From: Anolis sagrei
Taxonomy: Eukaryota; Chordata; Lepidosauria; Squamata; Anolidae
DNA: 64,000 nt
Reading direction: 5' to 3'
Assembly: GCF_037176765.1 (NCBI RefSeq)
Contig: NC_090023.1
Location: 47,013,366 to 47,077,365 of the forward strand
In this document: in pieces, positions 33,262 to 42,303 of the stretch
How the letters are laid out: every line of letters begins with the position of its first letter
How positions within the stretch are numbered: position 1 is the first letter of the stretch
Position numbers and translations under genes: made by a program
Notes under the pieces: model-generated
Told to the model about the DNA's origin: nothing
Seen by the model: the letters and a program-made list of their open reading frames with translations, nothing else
Databases searched by the model: none

Positions 33262-35444
33262 CTAAATTCCCAGTTAGCTTCTTCATGACTGGAGATGACC
33301 TCAATCAGGGCTTCTTGAACTTTTTCCACTTGTGACCTCTTTCTGCCCAAGAAATGTTTACGTAACCACAAATATAGGCATATAAAATAGGCATAAAAAT
33401 CAAACATTTGCTTATACTAAATTAGCATTTGCAAGGCTTGATTTTCCTTTTTATGAAGTACAGCTGAAGCATTTTCTGCAGAGTCCACTGTAAACACTGC
33501 ACATTGTTGCTAAAAAGATTTGTGTAAATGCATTGCCAATTTTTTCCTTATCCCAACATTGGGCTAAGAGGATCCTATTTGGGGTCGAGACCCACAGTTT
33601 AAGAAGCCATGACCTAGATGAAGAAATGGTCTTCCTCAATCTAGAATATATTTGCTTGGAGCTCCTGAGCTACATTTAATATAGTTTCCATATATCATAT
33701 TCTTATTCAGAAGCCCAAAATATTATGTTGCAAGAGACTGAGATAGAAGTTCCCTCACTATTAAGCTGTATGTAGTTATTGATCCAGTATATTAAGCTCA
33801 TATATATTGCAGTGCTGTTTTTATGGTTTATATGCAGGCTAGAATTCATTTGGAAACTGTATTTGTAAGTGAACTTCTTTCTGTGTGCAGCAAAGTGGCT
33901 GTTGTGTAAAGGTAAATATTTCCCCTTGACATTAAGTCTAGTTGTGTCCAACTCTGGGGGGTGGTGCTCATCTCCATTTCTAAGCCGAAGAGCCAGCTTC
34001 ATCCGTAGATGCCTCCAAGGTCATATGGCTGGCATGACTGCATGGCATGCTATTACCTTCCTGCTGGAGTGGTACCTGTTAATCTATTCACATTTACATG
34101 TTTTTTGAACTGCTAATTTGGCAGAAGCTGGGGCTAACAGTGGGACCTCACCACTCTCCAGATTTGAACCATCAACCTTTCTGTCAGCAAGTTCAGTAAC
34201 TCAGTGGCTTACCCATTGCACCACAAGCGGCTGTTGTGTATTGGGTCCCAATTTAAAACTGGACACCAGCTATGGGGTGTCAATTCACATTGTTGGAGCT
34301 TCATGCATCTTGTGATGAGCTTGTTGATGTCCCATTACACATCTTCACAATTCACTAATAGGGTTCCTTTGTGCTACTATTACATAGATAAGTGTGCATG
34401 AGACGATGTATACCACAACAGAGAATTCCAGCCACGTTTTTAACTTTATACATTATTTTAAAATAACTGTTATAGTTAACCTTTTATTGCATTTCTCGTA
34501 CACTTTTTATTCTATACTAGCTACCCCCTGCCACACATTTCTGTGGCCCAGTCTGGCGATCTGGAAAATAAAGTAATGAGAAACGACAACTCCCAAATGT
34601 CAAGGTCTATTTCCCCCAAACTCCATCTGTGTCCATATTTGGGCATATGGAGTATTCGTACCAAGTTTGGTCCAGATCCATCATTTTTGAGTCCACAGTG
34701 CTCTCTGGATGTAGTGAACTACAACTCCCAAACTCAAGGTCAATGCCCACCAAACCCTTCTAGTGTTTTCTGTTGGTCATGGGAGTCCTGTGTGCCACGT
34801 TTGGTTCAATTCCATCATTGGTGGAGTTCAGAATGCTCTTTGATTGTAGGTGAACTATAAATTCCAGCAACTACAACTCCCAAATGACAAAATCATTTTT
34901 TTAAAGTGATGGTCACTCCTTGGGTTAGTATGTGTCTTGTGGGCAAATTTGGCAGCAATTCATCCAGTGGTTTTTGAGTTATGTTAATCCCACAAATGAG
35001 CATTACATTTTTATATTTATAGATTGTTTGGAAATATGTTGCTAGCTGTGTTGACTATCAGAATTGGAAGATAGGTGAATAAAATAATAATATCCATTTT
35101 TAAAAAGTAAATACAGGCAGAAGAGATTGCAATCTGCCCACAAATTCATTTCCATTTATTAAATGAATGCACTTTTATTTTCATCAATAAATTATGAGAT
35201 AAAAAAACTCATAGGTGACAACTGTCAATAGGTCAATATGAATTACTTTATTTTGAAGCAGGTTTCTGAGCACCAGATGTGCTATGCTTCCTTGGATCAC
35301 AGTGTCAGAAGAAAACAGAAGAGAAACAGAAAAAAGAAACACCCTACACCAGAAATGGATGAAGACCACCTTACTGTCAGCAGCTCCATGCCTTCTGACA
35401 CCTGCATTTATCTCAACACAGAACAGCTAAATGCTGAAACTTAA
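26352..35444 (+). CDS. TRAT1: T-cell receptor-associated transmembrane adapter 1 (TRIM), five coding exons
   Basis: The exons 26352-26466, 29650-29698, 31044-31114, 33034-33092 and 35262-35444 join in phase to give 158 residues (human about 186). TRAT1 is a disulfide-linked dimeric adapter in T cells that stabilises the TCR-CD3-zeta complex and recruits PI3K after tyrosine phosphorylation. Seen here: a short extracellular end with Cys6 and Cys9, one membrane segment (about 11-32, ending [12 protein letters not shown]), then tyrosine motifs SPVYDNL (Y67), CYEPM (Y83, a YxxM p85 site) and MCYASLDHS (Y106). The last is nearly identical to human [14 protein letters not shown] basic stretch follows. 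All junctions have AG/GT borders. The start fits the human N-terminus, which is similarly short. The frame stops before a conserved C-terminal tail (see 35445-35525). A 5' untranslated exon is likely, as an acceptor lies 2 bases before the ATG, but I could not find it. Confidence 0.93.
26691..26870. mobile_element. Penelope-like end fragment and MITE fragment in TRAT1 intron 1
   Basis: 26694-26742 is the reversed Penelope-like end (GTTGTTGTGAGTTTTCCGGG, CATGTTCCAG). 26750-26865 carries half of the palindromic MITE with CATAGCATTTTGCCTTGG and GGGTCAAACTGCATTAG. Confidence 0.6.
27126..27296 (-). mobile_element. Penelope-like 3' end, reversed, in TRAT1 intron 1
   Basis: TGAAGTCTTTCATGGGCAGA, GTGAGTTTTCTGGCTGTATG and AGGCATCCTCAGAAGTTGTG. 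It abuts a forward copy of the same end at 27302, giving a tail-to-tail pair. Confidence 0.78.
27302..28145 (+). mobile_element. Penelope-like end split by CR1
   Basis: 27302-27326 (CCTCACAACCTCTGAGGATG) continues at 28074-28145 (TGGGCTAAATGTCCGGAGAG, AAAACTCACAGCAAC). CR1 has inserted between the two parts. Confidence 0.75.
27327..28073 (+). mobile_element. CR1 LINE 3' part in TRAT1 intron 1
   Basis: Frames give [57 protein letters not shown] and [11 protein letters not shown], the classic CR1 reverse-transcriptase C-terminus. The end carries GTTGGACTGGATGGCCCACG and GATTCTATG. A few stops and shifts; 5'-truncated. Confidence 0.93.
28670..28853. repeat. old SINE-like relic plus CR1 tip in TRAT1 intron 1
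   Basis: 28670-28825 has AGTTGTTTCCGATTCATGAG, CTTTGCCTTCCTCTGAG and GGGTTCCATGGCTGAACG, a diverged squamate repeat also seen at 37535, 38880 and 39895. 28828-28853 is a reversed CR1 tip (AGAATCATAGAATCATAGG). Confidence 0.5.
29368..29560. mobile_element. palindromic GTTGTAGTTT MITE in TRAT1 intron 1
   Basis: The left arm (CAATGTAGAATTAATTGAG, CAGTGCTATGGAATCACAGG) and the right arm (CGATGATCCCATAGCATTTT, GTGTAGATGGGGTG) mirror each other around GTGAGGCACCAGCTCTTTG. Sister copy at 61275. Confidence 0.7.
29650..29698 (+). CDS. TRAT1: TRAT1 second coding exon
   Basis: 49 bases between TCCCTATAG and the donor AAG|GTATGG. Encodes [16 protein letters not shown], an acidic juxtamembrane linker. 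Phase 1 in, phase 0 remainder 2 out. Confidence 0.85.
30185..30899. mobile_element. hAT (Charlie-like) element, 715 bp, in TRAT1 intron 2
   Basis: Ends CCATGATGGTGAACC and (reversed) CAGTGATGGGCAAAC. Target repeats TCCTAGAT (30177-30184) and CCCTAGAT (30900-30907) match at 7 of 8 positions. A short frame near 30640-30700 reads [11 protein letters not shown], like the C-terminal KxRNRLTDEHL motif of hAT transposases. Internally deleted and dead. Confidence 0.8.
31044..31114 (+). CDS. TRAT1: TRAT1 third coding exon (Y67 motif)
   Basis: 71 bases between CTTTTTACAG and TAG|GTAAGT. Encodes [18 protein letters not shown] and on, matching human TPIYGNLDD. Confidence 0.93.
31860..32745 (-). mobile_element. 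CR1 LINE 3' part, reversed, in TRAT1 intron 3
   Basis: The right end reads, on the - strand, [20 protein letters not shown] and [10 protein letters not shown], then [33 protein letters not shown] and [17 protein letters not shown]. The left end is the CR1 tip (CATAGAATCATAGAGTTGG). It is one of the longer CR1 copies here, with several breaks. Confidence 0.93.
32843..33000 (+). mobile_element. Penelope-like end variant in TRAT1 intron 3
   Basis: CAGGTGAAACGTCAGGAAAG, AATGCTTCTGGAATATAGCC and GAAAGCCTTCAGCAATCAC. The first and last parts (GTGTGGTTTCTGGGCCACAT, CCGGAAACCACACAACA) form an inverted repeat. It ends only 34 bp before the fourth TRAT1 coding exon. Confidence 0.65.
33034..33092 (+). 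CDS. TRAT1: TRAT1 fourth coding exon (YxxM motif)
   Basis: 59 bases between AATATTTTCCAG and CAG|GTATTG. Encodes [20 protein letters not shown]; human has DENCYEQMKARPE. YEPM is the PI3K p85 SH2-binding site. Confidence 0.93.
33212..33258. repeat. (TA)n(GA)n compound microsatellite
   Basis: A TA run (33212-33228) passes directly into a GA run (to 33258) in TRAT1 intron 4. Confidence 0.92.
33306..33611. mobile_element. hAT element, 306 bp, in TRAT1 intron 4
   Basis: Ends CAGGGCTTCTTGAACTTTTT and (reversed) CATGGCTTCTTAAACTGTGG. Flanks ACCTCAAT and ACCTAGAT match at 6 of 8. Contains TTTGGGGTCGAGACCCACAG near the right end. Sister copy at 42358. Confidence 0.75.
33905..34232 (-). mobile_element. 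tRNA-derived SINE with Bov-B tail, reversed, in TRAT1 intron 4
   Basis: The left end has the reversed Bov-B-like tail (AGTTGTGTCCAACTCTGGGG, CATCTCCATTTCTAAGCC). The right end has the tRNA-like head (reverse of GGTGCAATGGG). About 330 bp, near full length. Confidence 0.85.
34515..35025 (+). mobile_element. tandem-module element in TRAT1 intron 4
   Basis: Begins ACTAGCTACCCCCTGCCACA and carries the direct repeats seen at 13617 (ACCAAGTTTGGTCCAGATCC, GCCACGTTTGGTTCAATTCC, CTCTTTGATTGTAGGTGAAC). Ends with GTGGTTTTTGAGTTATGTTA and TTTTTATATTTATAGATTG. No coding capacity; superfamily unassigned. Confidence 0.6.
35262..35444 (+). CDS. TRAT1: TRAT1 last coding exon
   Basis: Acceptor TTTGAAGCAG. 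Encodes [19 protein letters not shown] and on to the stop TAA at 35442-35444. The first 20 residues align closely with human TRAT1. Confidence 0.95.
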   Translation, partial: VSEHQMCYASLDHSVRRKQKRNRKKKHPTPEMDEDHLTVSSSMPSDTCIYLNTEQLNAET

Positions 35445-35525
35445 CTGACTGACGATACTCCACATGAAGATCCCTTCAGTGTCTTTGGCATCACTCCCAC
35501 TACAAATGATGCCAGGTTTCAGTAG
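35445..35525 (+). other. TRAT1 tail remnant after the stop codon
   Basis: In the same frame directly after TAA, 26 codons read LTDDTPHEDPFSVFG and on, ending in a second stop (TAG, 35523-35525). Human TRAT1 ends with EENIHDDPIRLFGLIRAKRE. The shared pattern H-x-D-P-x-x-x-F-G in the right place shows the mammalian tail was once, or in other alleles still is, translated here. Confidence 0.8.
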
Positions 35526-35553
35526 GGATTTGCTCAGCGAAGTAATTGTGACC

Positions 35554-35559
35554 AATAAA
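35554..35559 (+). promoter_or_regulatory. TRAT1 polyadenylation signal
   Basis: AATAAA 110 bases after the TRAT1 stop and 29 after the second stop, giving a very short 3' untranslated region. Confidence 0.65.
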
Positions 35560-35579
35560 ACAGCTAATTTCATTTGGAA

Positions 35580-36009
35580 ATAACTAACCAACCGAGGTTA
35601 GAACTTGGCAGTTAAAAAGATGATTAATTGGCAGAAGGAGAAGAGCTCCAAAAGTCACAGCAAGTCCTTTTTCTTTGGAGTTGATTATGGATGTGTCCAT
35701 AATGATATATATCCAAATGATATGTATGTTGATTACAAAACACTCAGTTTCATACATGTTTCATAAATGTTTGCATCAGAGATGGGGAAGCATACATTTA
35801 ATATGAATTATGTCAGCATCATGAAACCAGGGAAAATGTTGATGTGAGGAAAATCAAGGTGATTTCTTTCTTGAAGCCAGTTTCTTGAAGCTAATTGAGA
35901 CAAGTGTCAAAATAGTGTGGTCAACCTTTTTCCAAGTTAAATAAGCTTTTGTTTGGAGACCAGTCCCAATGAGTAACTACTAATACTGCAGGATGCCAAG
36001 TCATATTGT
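35580..36009. other. unassigned intergenic sequence downstream of TRAT1
   Basis: No gene or recognised repeat is seen. Confidence 0.45.
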
Positions 36010-37480
36010 TTCTTCATTCTGCTGAACTGGAACTCCATATTATTGGATGCTTAGGCAGAGGAGCCTGACTCATACAGGGCATGATCATAGTGGATGATCT
36101 ACGCAGGGAACTAGACAGGGGGAGTGTGTCCCTGATGGTTCTCTTGGACCTCTCTGCGGCCTTCGATACTGTAGACAATGGTATCCTTCTGAGATGCCTC
36201 ATGGATATGGGGCTTGGGGGCACTCTTTTACAATGGCTCCGGTCCTTCCTAGAGAACCGCTCTCAGAAGGTGATGCTGGGGGACACCTGCTTGGCTACAC
36301 AGCCATTGTCTTGTGGGGTCCCACAGAGTTCAATACTGCCCCATGTTGTTTAACATCTACATGAAGCTGCTGGAAGAGAACATCTGGAGTTTTGGAGTTC
36401 AATGTCATCTGTATGCAGATGATGTTCAACTCTATCACTCCTTTCCACCTGCTACTAAGGAGGCTGTTCAAGTCCTGAACCAGTGCTTGGCAGCCGTGAT
36501 GGTCTGGATAAGGGCAAACAAATTGAAATTGAATTCAGACAAGACAGAGGTACTCCTGGTCAGTTGTAAGGTCTAACAGGGTATAGGGTTACAGCTTGTG
36601 CTGGATGGGGTTACACTTCCCCTCAAGATACAGGTTCGCAGCATGGGAGTTCTTCTGGACTCATCACTGAGCCTGGAACCCCAGATCTCAGCAGTGGCCA
36701 GGGGAGCTTTTGCACAATTAAAACTTGTGTGCCGGTTGCGGCCATAACTTGGGAAGTTTCGACTTGGCTATGGTGGTCCACGCTCTGGTTACATCAAGAA
36801 TAGACTACTGCAACATGCTGTATGTGGGGTTGCCTTGGAAGACTGTTCAGAAGCTTCAAGTAGTCCAACAGGTGGCAGCCAGATTTCTCACCAGAGTGGA
36901 ATACAGGGAGTAAACTCCTCTGTTACGTTAGCTCCACTGGCTACCAGTCTGCTATAGAGCACAATTCAAAGTGCTGGCTTTAGCCTACAAAACCCTAAGC
37001 AGTTCTGGTCCAGTTTACCTGTCTGAATTTATCTCCCTCTATGAGCCAACTAGAAGGTTAAGATCATCTGGAGAGGCTTTGCAGTTGTGTCTGGTGGGAA
37101 CGAGAAACAGGGCCTTCTCAGTGGTGGCCCCTCATCAATGGAACTCCCTCCCTAATGAAATCAGATCAGCCCTCTCCCTCCTGACCATCAGGGAAAGGCT
37201 AAAGATGTGAATGTGGGATCAAGCATTCAGTTAGCAACTAACTAGAGAATATGGAATAGTGCAATGACCATTTGGAACAGACATGGATTATGAATTTGGA
37301 TAACATAATTTTAATAAGTGTTTTAAGGTTTGATGTTTTCAATGACTGTTTTAATGTATACATTTTACTATGTATGTATATGTATGTACATGGCATCTAA
37401 GTTGCCTATATATGTAAGCTGCCCTGAGTACCCTACAGGGTTGAGAAAGGCGGGGTATAAATATGGTAAATAAATAAATA
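36010..37480 (+). mobile_element. L2-clade LINE with reverse-transcriptase motifs
   Basis: The longest L2 copy here. The frames give LMVLLDLSAAFDTVD (RT motif A region), GVPQSSILP, and FGVQCHLYADDVQLYHSF with the YADD catalytic box at about 36412-36423. Then come NKLKLNSDKTEVLLVS, YCNMLYVGLPWKT, SGPVYLSEFISLYEP and QWNSLPNEIRSALS. The tail is GCCCTGAGTACCCTACAGGG and a TAAA run. The 5' half of the LINE, including the endonuclease, is absent, and at least four frame shifts or stops break it. It lies in the TRAT1-HJURP gap. Confidence 0.93.
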
Positions 37481-37534
37481 TGTACAAGTGAAGAATTTCT
37501 TCTTTATTATACTGTCTCGCCATAACACACAGGT

Positions 37535-37725
37535 ATATACTCTGTAATTTATTGCTGCTGTGAATCCTCAAGCCATTTCTGGAATATGGCAACCCTATCA
37601 TGGGGTTTTCTTGATTAGTTCATAGGAGGCTAGCCATTTTCTTCCTCTGAGATGGAGAGTGACTTGCCCAAGATTACATAGTGCATTTCATAGTCTCTGG
37701 TGCTGAAACCACTATATCAACATTG
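37535..37725. repeat. old SINE-like relic
   Basis: TATGGCAACCCTATCATGGG, GTTTTCTTGATTAGTTCATA and AGTGACTTGCCCAAGATTAC match a common diverged squamate repeat. Heavily decayed. Confidence 0.5.
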
Positions 37726-38879
37726 ACTTCATAGTACACATTTAAAACCTATAACATATGAAAAAAACTGTAACTGATCCAAGATAACAGCAGGGATTAC
37801 TATCAGGGGGACTTTTGGTGTGCCAAATTTTATTTTCCCTATTATGTTATGAGGAATGTTAGAAGCCTGGAATGTCCAACACTCAGTACAAAAGGTACTG
37901 AATTTTGAAAACAAAACCTTGCTTATCTCCTCCATATTTTGTATTTGCCACATTGTTCATGTAGTATTTAAAGTTAATTAGAGAGCAATGTGCTTTGGTT
38001 CATCTAATTAGCACTTGTATAGCTAGAAAACTAGCTAATTTAATGCTCTCATATGTTTAGTTTCCTGCTGGTAAATACTGCTAGAGTCAATCCACATTAT
38101 TTAATGTGTGTGAAATGCCTTGTACTTTCAGATCCAATTCTCTGTAAGGAAAGAGCTAAATGAGGTATAAAAAATCTCTAAGGAAGAATTCGATGCACTT
38201 TTTGGGATTTAAAATATTGTTGACTTTTGTACAGCAATTTCATCATCTATTCTGGAGGAAAATATTATTCCTTATTATTCTCTAAATATACTCACTTAAA
38301 AATCTAAACCCTTGCTGTGATAGAAATTGCCCTATTTGATACTGTAGGCAAAAGCGCTTGAATTAAGCAAATGCTATTGCTCTGAAATCAGTGGTTGACA
38401 TTTAAGTAGAGGCTGTTAAAAAGCAAAGTCTGATTGGTTAATCTTCTTGAAATGATGTTTAATGGTAGCCTTCTGGTCCTAGTGGGCAAATGCAAATGCA
38501 CGTCAACATGGCCCTAGATTATGTTCCACTAACCTTCACATACCAGGACCTTTCAATTAACTTTATGGCAAATAGCCAGAGATGACATTTGATCTCATTT
38601 TTCTGCAAGTAAAATGTAGTGCCAAAATGTTCATTGCAAGTAACCCCGATCTTGTGATTTAATCAAATAGATGGAAGTACTTAACATTGTTATTAATTCA
38701 TGCTTGATCTGAAGAACTACACAAATGTTAGGGTATACCCACCGAGCCATCTAGCAAACTATTTGTGCCACCAGCTATGCATCTGTGAGACTTCAGAACA
38801 GGACCCAATTTTATGAATGCACAATAACACTAGTCTAGAAATGTCATCTTAATATAAAATAGTAAATGTGTTCTCATGT
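37726..38879. other. unassigned intergenic sequence
   Basis: No gene, RNA or recognised repeat is seen. Confidence 0.45.
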
Positions 38880-39075
38880 CAATATATCACCAATGAAAAA
38901 TCATGTGATTTCAAGTCAACTGTTGTCCTATGAATTTCAATGGATTTCACAAGATCTTGTTCGGCAAGGAAACCTCGGAGGTGGTTTTGCCAATGGCTTC
39001 CTCTGAAATATGCCCCACGGCACGTGATCTCCCATCCAAGTCCTAATCACAGTTGACCCTGCAGAGACCTAGACC
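38880..39075. repeat. old SINE-like relic
   Basis: GATTTCACAAGATCTTGTTC, GGTTTTGCCAATGGCTTCCT and GATCTCCCATCCAAGTCCTA belong to the same diverged repeat group as 37535. Confidence 0.5.
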
Positions 39076-39150
39076 AGACCAGTTCTTTAAGGTACAGTTT
39101 CTTCTAATAACAAGGCATTAGAATGTATTTTTCTTTATCTTACTCGAAGG

Positions 39151-39285
39151 CAGTGGTTCTCAACCCGTGGGTCCCCAGAAGTTTTGGCCTTCAAGTCCCA
39201 GAAATCCTAACAGCTGGTAAATTGGCTGGGATTTCTGGGAGTTGTAGACCCAAACACCTAGGGACTCAAAGGTTGAGAACCACTG
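39151..39285. mobile_element. hAT MITE, 135 bp, 8-bp TSD
   Basis: Third copy of the CAGTGGTTCTCAACC family. Flanks CTCGAAGG (39143-39150) and CTCTAAGG (39286-39293) match at 7 of 8. Confidence 0.88.
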
Positions 39286-39329
39286 CTCTAAGGACTCCTG
39301 GATTAATCATATTGTCCTAATCTATTTTA

Positions 39330-39770
39330 ATGTGATTTTAGGCTGGTTATAGGACAGGCAACTGTGGCCACTTTGAGGGAAGACCTTTAACTGGAAGTGG
39401 TCCAGGAGAATGGGTCCCTGTTGGTTGGTTCTACTGGCTTCTGAAACTACCCTATCGTAGTGTCCTTCTAGGTCACCAATCTGGGATGGGATTTGGGAGA
39501 AGGGTTTATACTGGCTTCCTTCCCGGAAGGACAAGTTCAAACAGTGGTGTTGGGGAATCCCCCAGGGCTCCTTTGTCTCCCATGATATTTATTTATGGTA
39601 TTTCTATGCTGCCTTTCTCAGCTCGAAGGTAACTCAAGGCGGCTTACAAATTGGCAGCAATTCAATGCCATTACAGTAATAAAACACAAAACATTTAGCA
39701 CACATTATAAAAACCATATAAAATCATTAAAAACATATAATATTCCACATATACTTTACATGAGAATATC
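39330..39770. mobile_element. L2 fragments, forward then reversed
   Basis: 39330-39580 resembles the L2 region before GVPQG (GTGTTGGGGAATCCCCCAGG). 39582-39770 is a reversed L2 tail (TTTATTTATGGTATTTCTAT, CTCAAGGCGGCTTACAAATT). Probably two insertions. Confidence 0.6.
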
Positions 39771-39894
39771 TTTGCAGAGAACTGAGAAACGGCAGGTGGT
39801 ACAGTGGCACCTGAAGTGCTGATTGAGGTTTGCTACAAGCATACAACTCTCACTACATCAGCTCCATTGGTTATCAGACATTCAATACATCTTG

Positions 39895-40100
39895 CTGTGT
39901 GACTTCAAGTTGTTTCTAATTCATGACAACCTTAAGATGGAACCTATATAAAATGTTTAATATTGCCAAATTTGTCCCAGGTGTGACTTGCCCAAGGTCA
40001 GTCAGTGGGTTGCCATGGTCAAACAGGAGATTGAACTTTGGTCCAACAACCAAAATACTACAGGATGCTAGCTCTCAAATGCACTTTACTCCCCAGAGTT
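39895..40100. repeat. old SINE-like relic
   Basis: GTGACTTCAAGTTGTTTCTA, GTGTGACTTGCCCAAGGTCA and GTGGGTTGCCATGGTCAAAC; same group as 28670 and 37535. Confidence 0.5.
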
Positions 40101-40470
40101 TAGGATTTCAATTTTGCACCAGAGATTAAAAGGACAGATGTTTTTATGTTCTAACTTGTGTGATGTTGACAACACGGATTATTTAACTGATTTATTTCTG
40201 TTTGTTCTGATAGAACGTCTCATAATAACAATTTCAGAACGAGAACTCCAGGACTAGATAGTGCACAACAGCACAAAGGTCTTTCTGCTAAGGGAGGTCT
40301 TTTGAGCACAAATTAAGTTCTTGTTCTTTAGGTATTTCCGAAAGGGCATTTAGTCAACACATACATACAGCCGTTTGTGTTTTATGGTAGCAGTACAAAG
40401 GGATGTCACTGTGCTTAGAAGAGACGTAATAAACAATTTCCCATCATTTTACCCTCTGTAAAATGAATTA
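40101..40470. other. unassigned intergenic sequence
   Basis: No gene or recognised repeat is seen. Confidence 0.45.
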
Positions 40471-41245
40471 CGAGGGTTATCCAGAAAGTACGGTTACAAG
40501 ATTTGTTTAAAATACAAAGAATGAATATATTTTATAAAACTTACAGATTGTCGCAAGTATTACATTATTTTTCCACATAATCACCATTCAGTTCAATACA
40601 TTTTGCCATCAGTGGGACGGTTTTTTGATGCCTGTGTAACAGAAGTTTCCCTCTGCCTTTTTCAGCTAGTTGTCACTTTGATTTTCACCTCATTGTTTTA
40701 AAAAACTGTTTTCAACCAAGGTGTTCCTTTAATTTAGTCAATGGGTGCAAGATCAGGGCTGTGAGAAGGGTGGCTTGAACTATCTCAAACAAATGAAGTC
40801 AAGAACACTTGTGTTGCATGAGCAGTGTGCGGACGCGCATTGTCTTGAAGGAGACAGGATCTCACTGTCAGCATCCCATCACATTTGTTTTGGATGGCTC
40901 TGTGAAGTTTCTTCATGGTCTCACAATATATTCCATAACCATTTTGTCACATGCGGTCTTGACATTACATCCTCTCCATAAACTGAAACAATTTCATGAT
41001 GAATCACACAGGCGTTCATGCCCTTAACATTTAGGTAGCGTATTAGTGCGAACTTCGTACTTGAAGGGAAATGGAATGAGGATGCTCATCTCTAAGCTTT
41101 ATGACAGTTGATGAGCTGCTGACAACTGGCACTGCTTGTTTTCTTCTGCTAGCTTCCTACTACATGGCATTAATACCAACTTCCCCCAAGAAAATTTACC
41201 ATGAGAGTGACGTGCCTTGTAACCTTACTTTCCGGTTAACCTTTT
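40471..41245 (-). mobile_element. mariner-like DNA transposon remnant, 775 bp
   Basis: Inverted ends CGAGGGTTATCCAGAAAGTA... and AAAAGGTTAACCGGAAAGTA... share about 24 of 30 positions, and TA flanks both sides (40469-40470, 41246-41247). On the - strand the region 40936-41000 reads VIHHEIVSVYGEDVMSRPH, the helix-turn-helix part of a mariner transposase. Later codons keep a faint transposase pattern with many stops. The element is shorter than an intact mariner (about 1.3 kb) and dead. Confidence 0.85.
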
Positions 41246-41247
41246 TA

Positions 41248-42109
41248 TACTTACCATTTTAACATCCAGGTTGTTTTCACAAAGTTTTTTTTAAATACAT
41301 ACCAAAAATTGCATTCTAACCTTTCAAAATATTGTATAATGTCCATTCTTTTCTAGATAATATTAATTTTCTCCCCGATTCCCTCCCACCCCTAATACAA
41401 CACAGAAAGTAAGATTATGTAAGTAGCTGCTTATTACCTAGAAAACTCCCAGATACAACATTAACCTGCTAATGGTATATAATGTAACCATATATAAAGA
41501 TTTATTAGGCAATAAAGATATACAACTGTCAAGTACCTAAATGTGCACCTCAACATGTTAAAAATCAGATTTGAAATATACAATTTTTCTTTCCAAATCT
41601 AGTACTTTCAGCAGTAAAATAATGCTCTGGATCTTCTAAAACTGGTGCTCACCAAAATAATTATACTCATTTGAATAGCCTGTTATAGAACATTATAGAT
41701 TAAGAGTACATCTTGATTTGCCAAGCAAAATAGCTAAAGCTATGTACAAACTATGTACAAAATGATCTGTTCCCAATAAAGAATACTTAAGTTTGATAAG
41801 CTTTCAGGAGGAATATCGCTTTCTCTTAAAAAGCCAAATGGCTCATGGGCTCTTGAAGCAAAAAAATAGGATTATCCCAATGCTATAGATGTGGTCTGTA
41901 GTTAAGTGCTGAGAGGTTGTTCTTTTCTTGAATGGCAAAGCATAAATATAAAGGATTGGATTCAGTCCTCATGAAACACAGTACTCAGAGCCCCCTCTTC
42001 CTTCTATAGCCTCTGCATGCTTTTAACATATGCTCTTCTTGCATCCTCTGTAAACAGAGCTTCTGGGTTACAAGATTAAGGGGAGTGATTTCTGCTTCAA
42101 GTCATGAAA
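41248..42109. other. unassigned intergenic sequence
   Basis: No gene or recognised repeat is seen. This is the gap between the mariner remnant and the HJURP 3' end. Confidence 0.45.
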
Positions 42110-42131
42110 AACCCATTTGGGACAATGTTCC

Positions 42132-42137
42132 TTTATT
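42132..42137 (-). promoter_or_regulatory. HJURP polyadenylation signal
   Basis: AATAAA on the - strand, 43 bases after the proposed stop codon. It supports exon 13 as the last exon. Confidence 0.65.
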
Positions 42138-42179
42138 GCATGAAAAGGCACTATGGATACAATTAAGTTATGCTTTTGC

Positions 42180-42303
42180 TTAAAAATTATGAGGTTCCCT
42201 TGCATATCTTTGCAGAGGTGATACTTCATAATCTTTACATAAAAGTTCTTGGGTATTTTCACTTCTCATTTGCTTATCGTTGTAGTTCAAGCAACTGGAA
42301 ACC
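42180..42303 (-). CDS. HJURP: HJURP exon 13 (last coding)
   Basis: Acceptor ATCTCTTTTCTAG. Encodes [20 protein letters not shown] and on to PHNF, then TAA at 42182-42180. The phase from exon 12 fits exactly. I recognise no motif, so exon status rests on splice signals and the nearby poly(A) signal. Confidence 0.7.

Noticed and set aside
36081-37210. A reverse-transcriptase-like host gene
   Set aside because: The frames are broken, have the YADD box and L2 C-terminal peptides, and end in an L2 tail with a TAAA run. It is a dead LINE.
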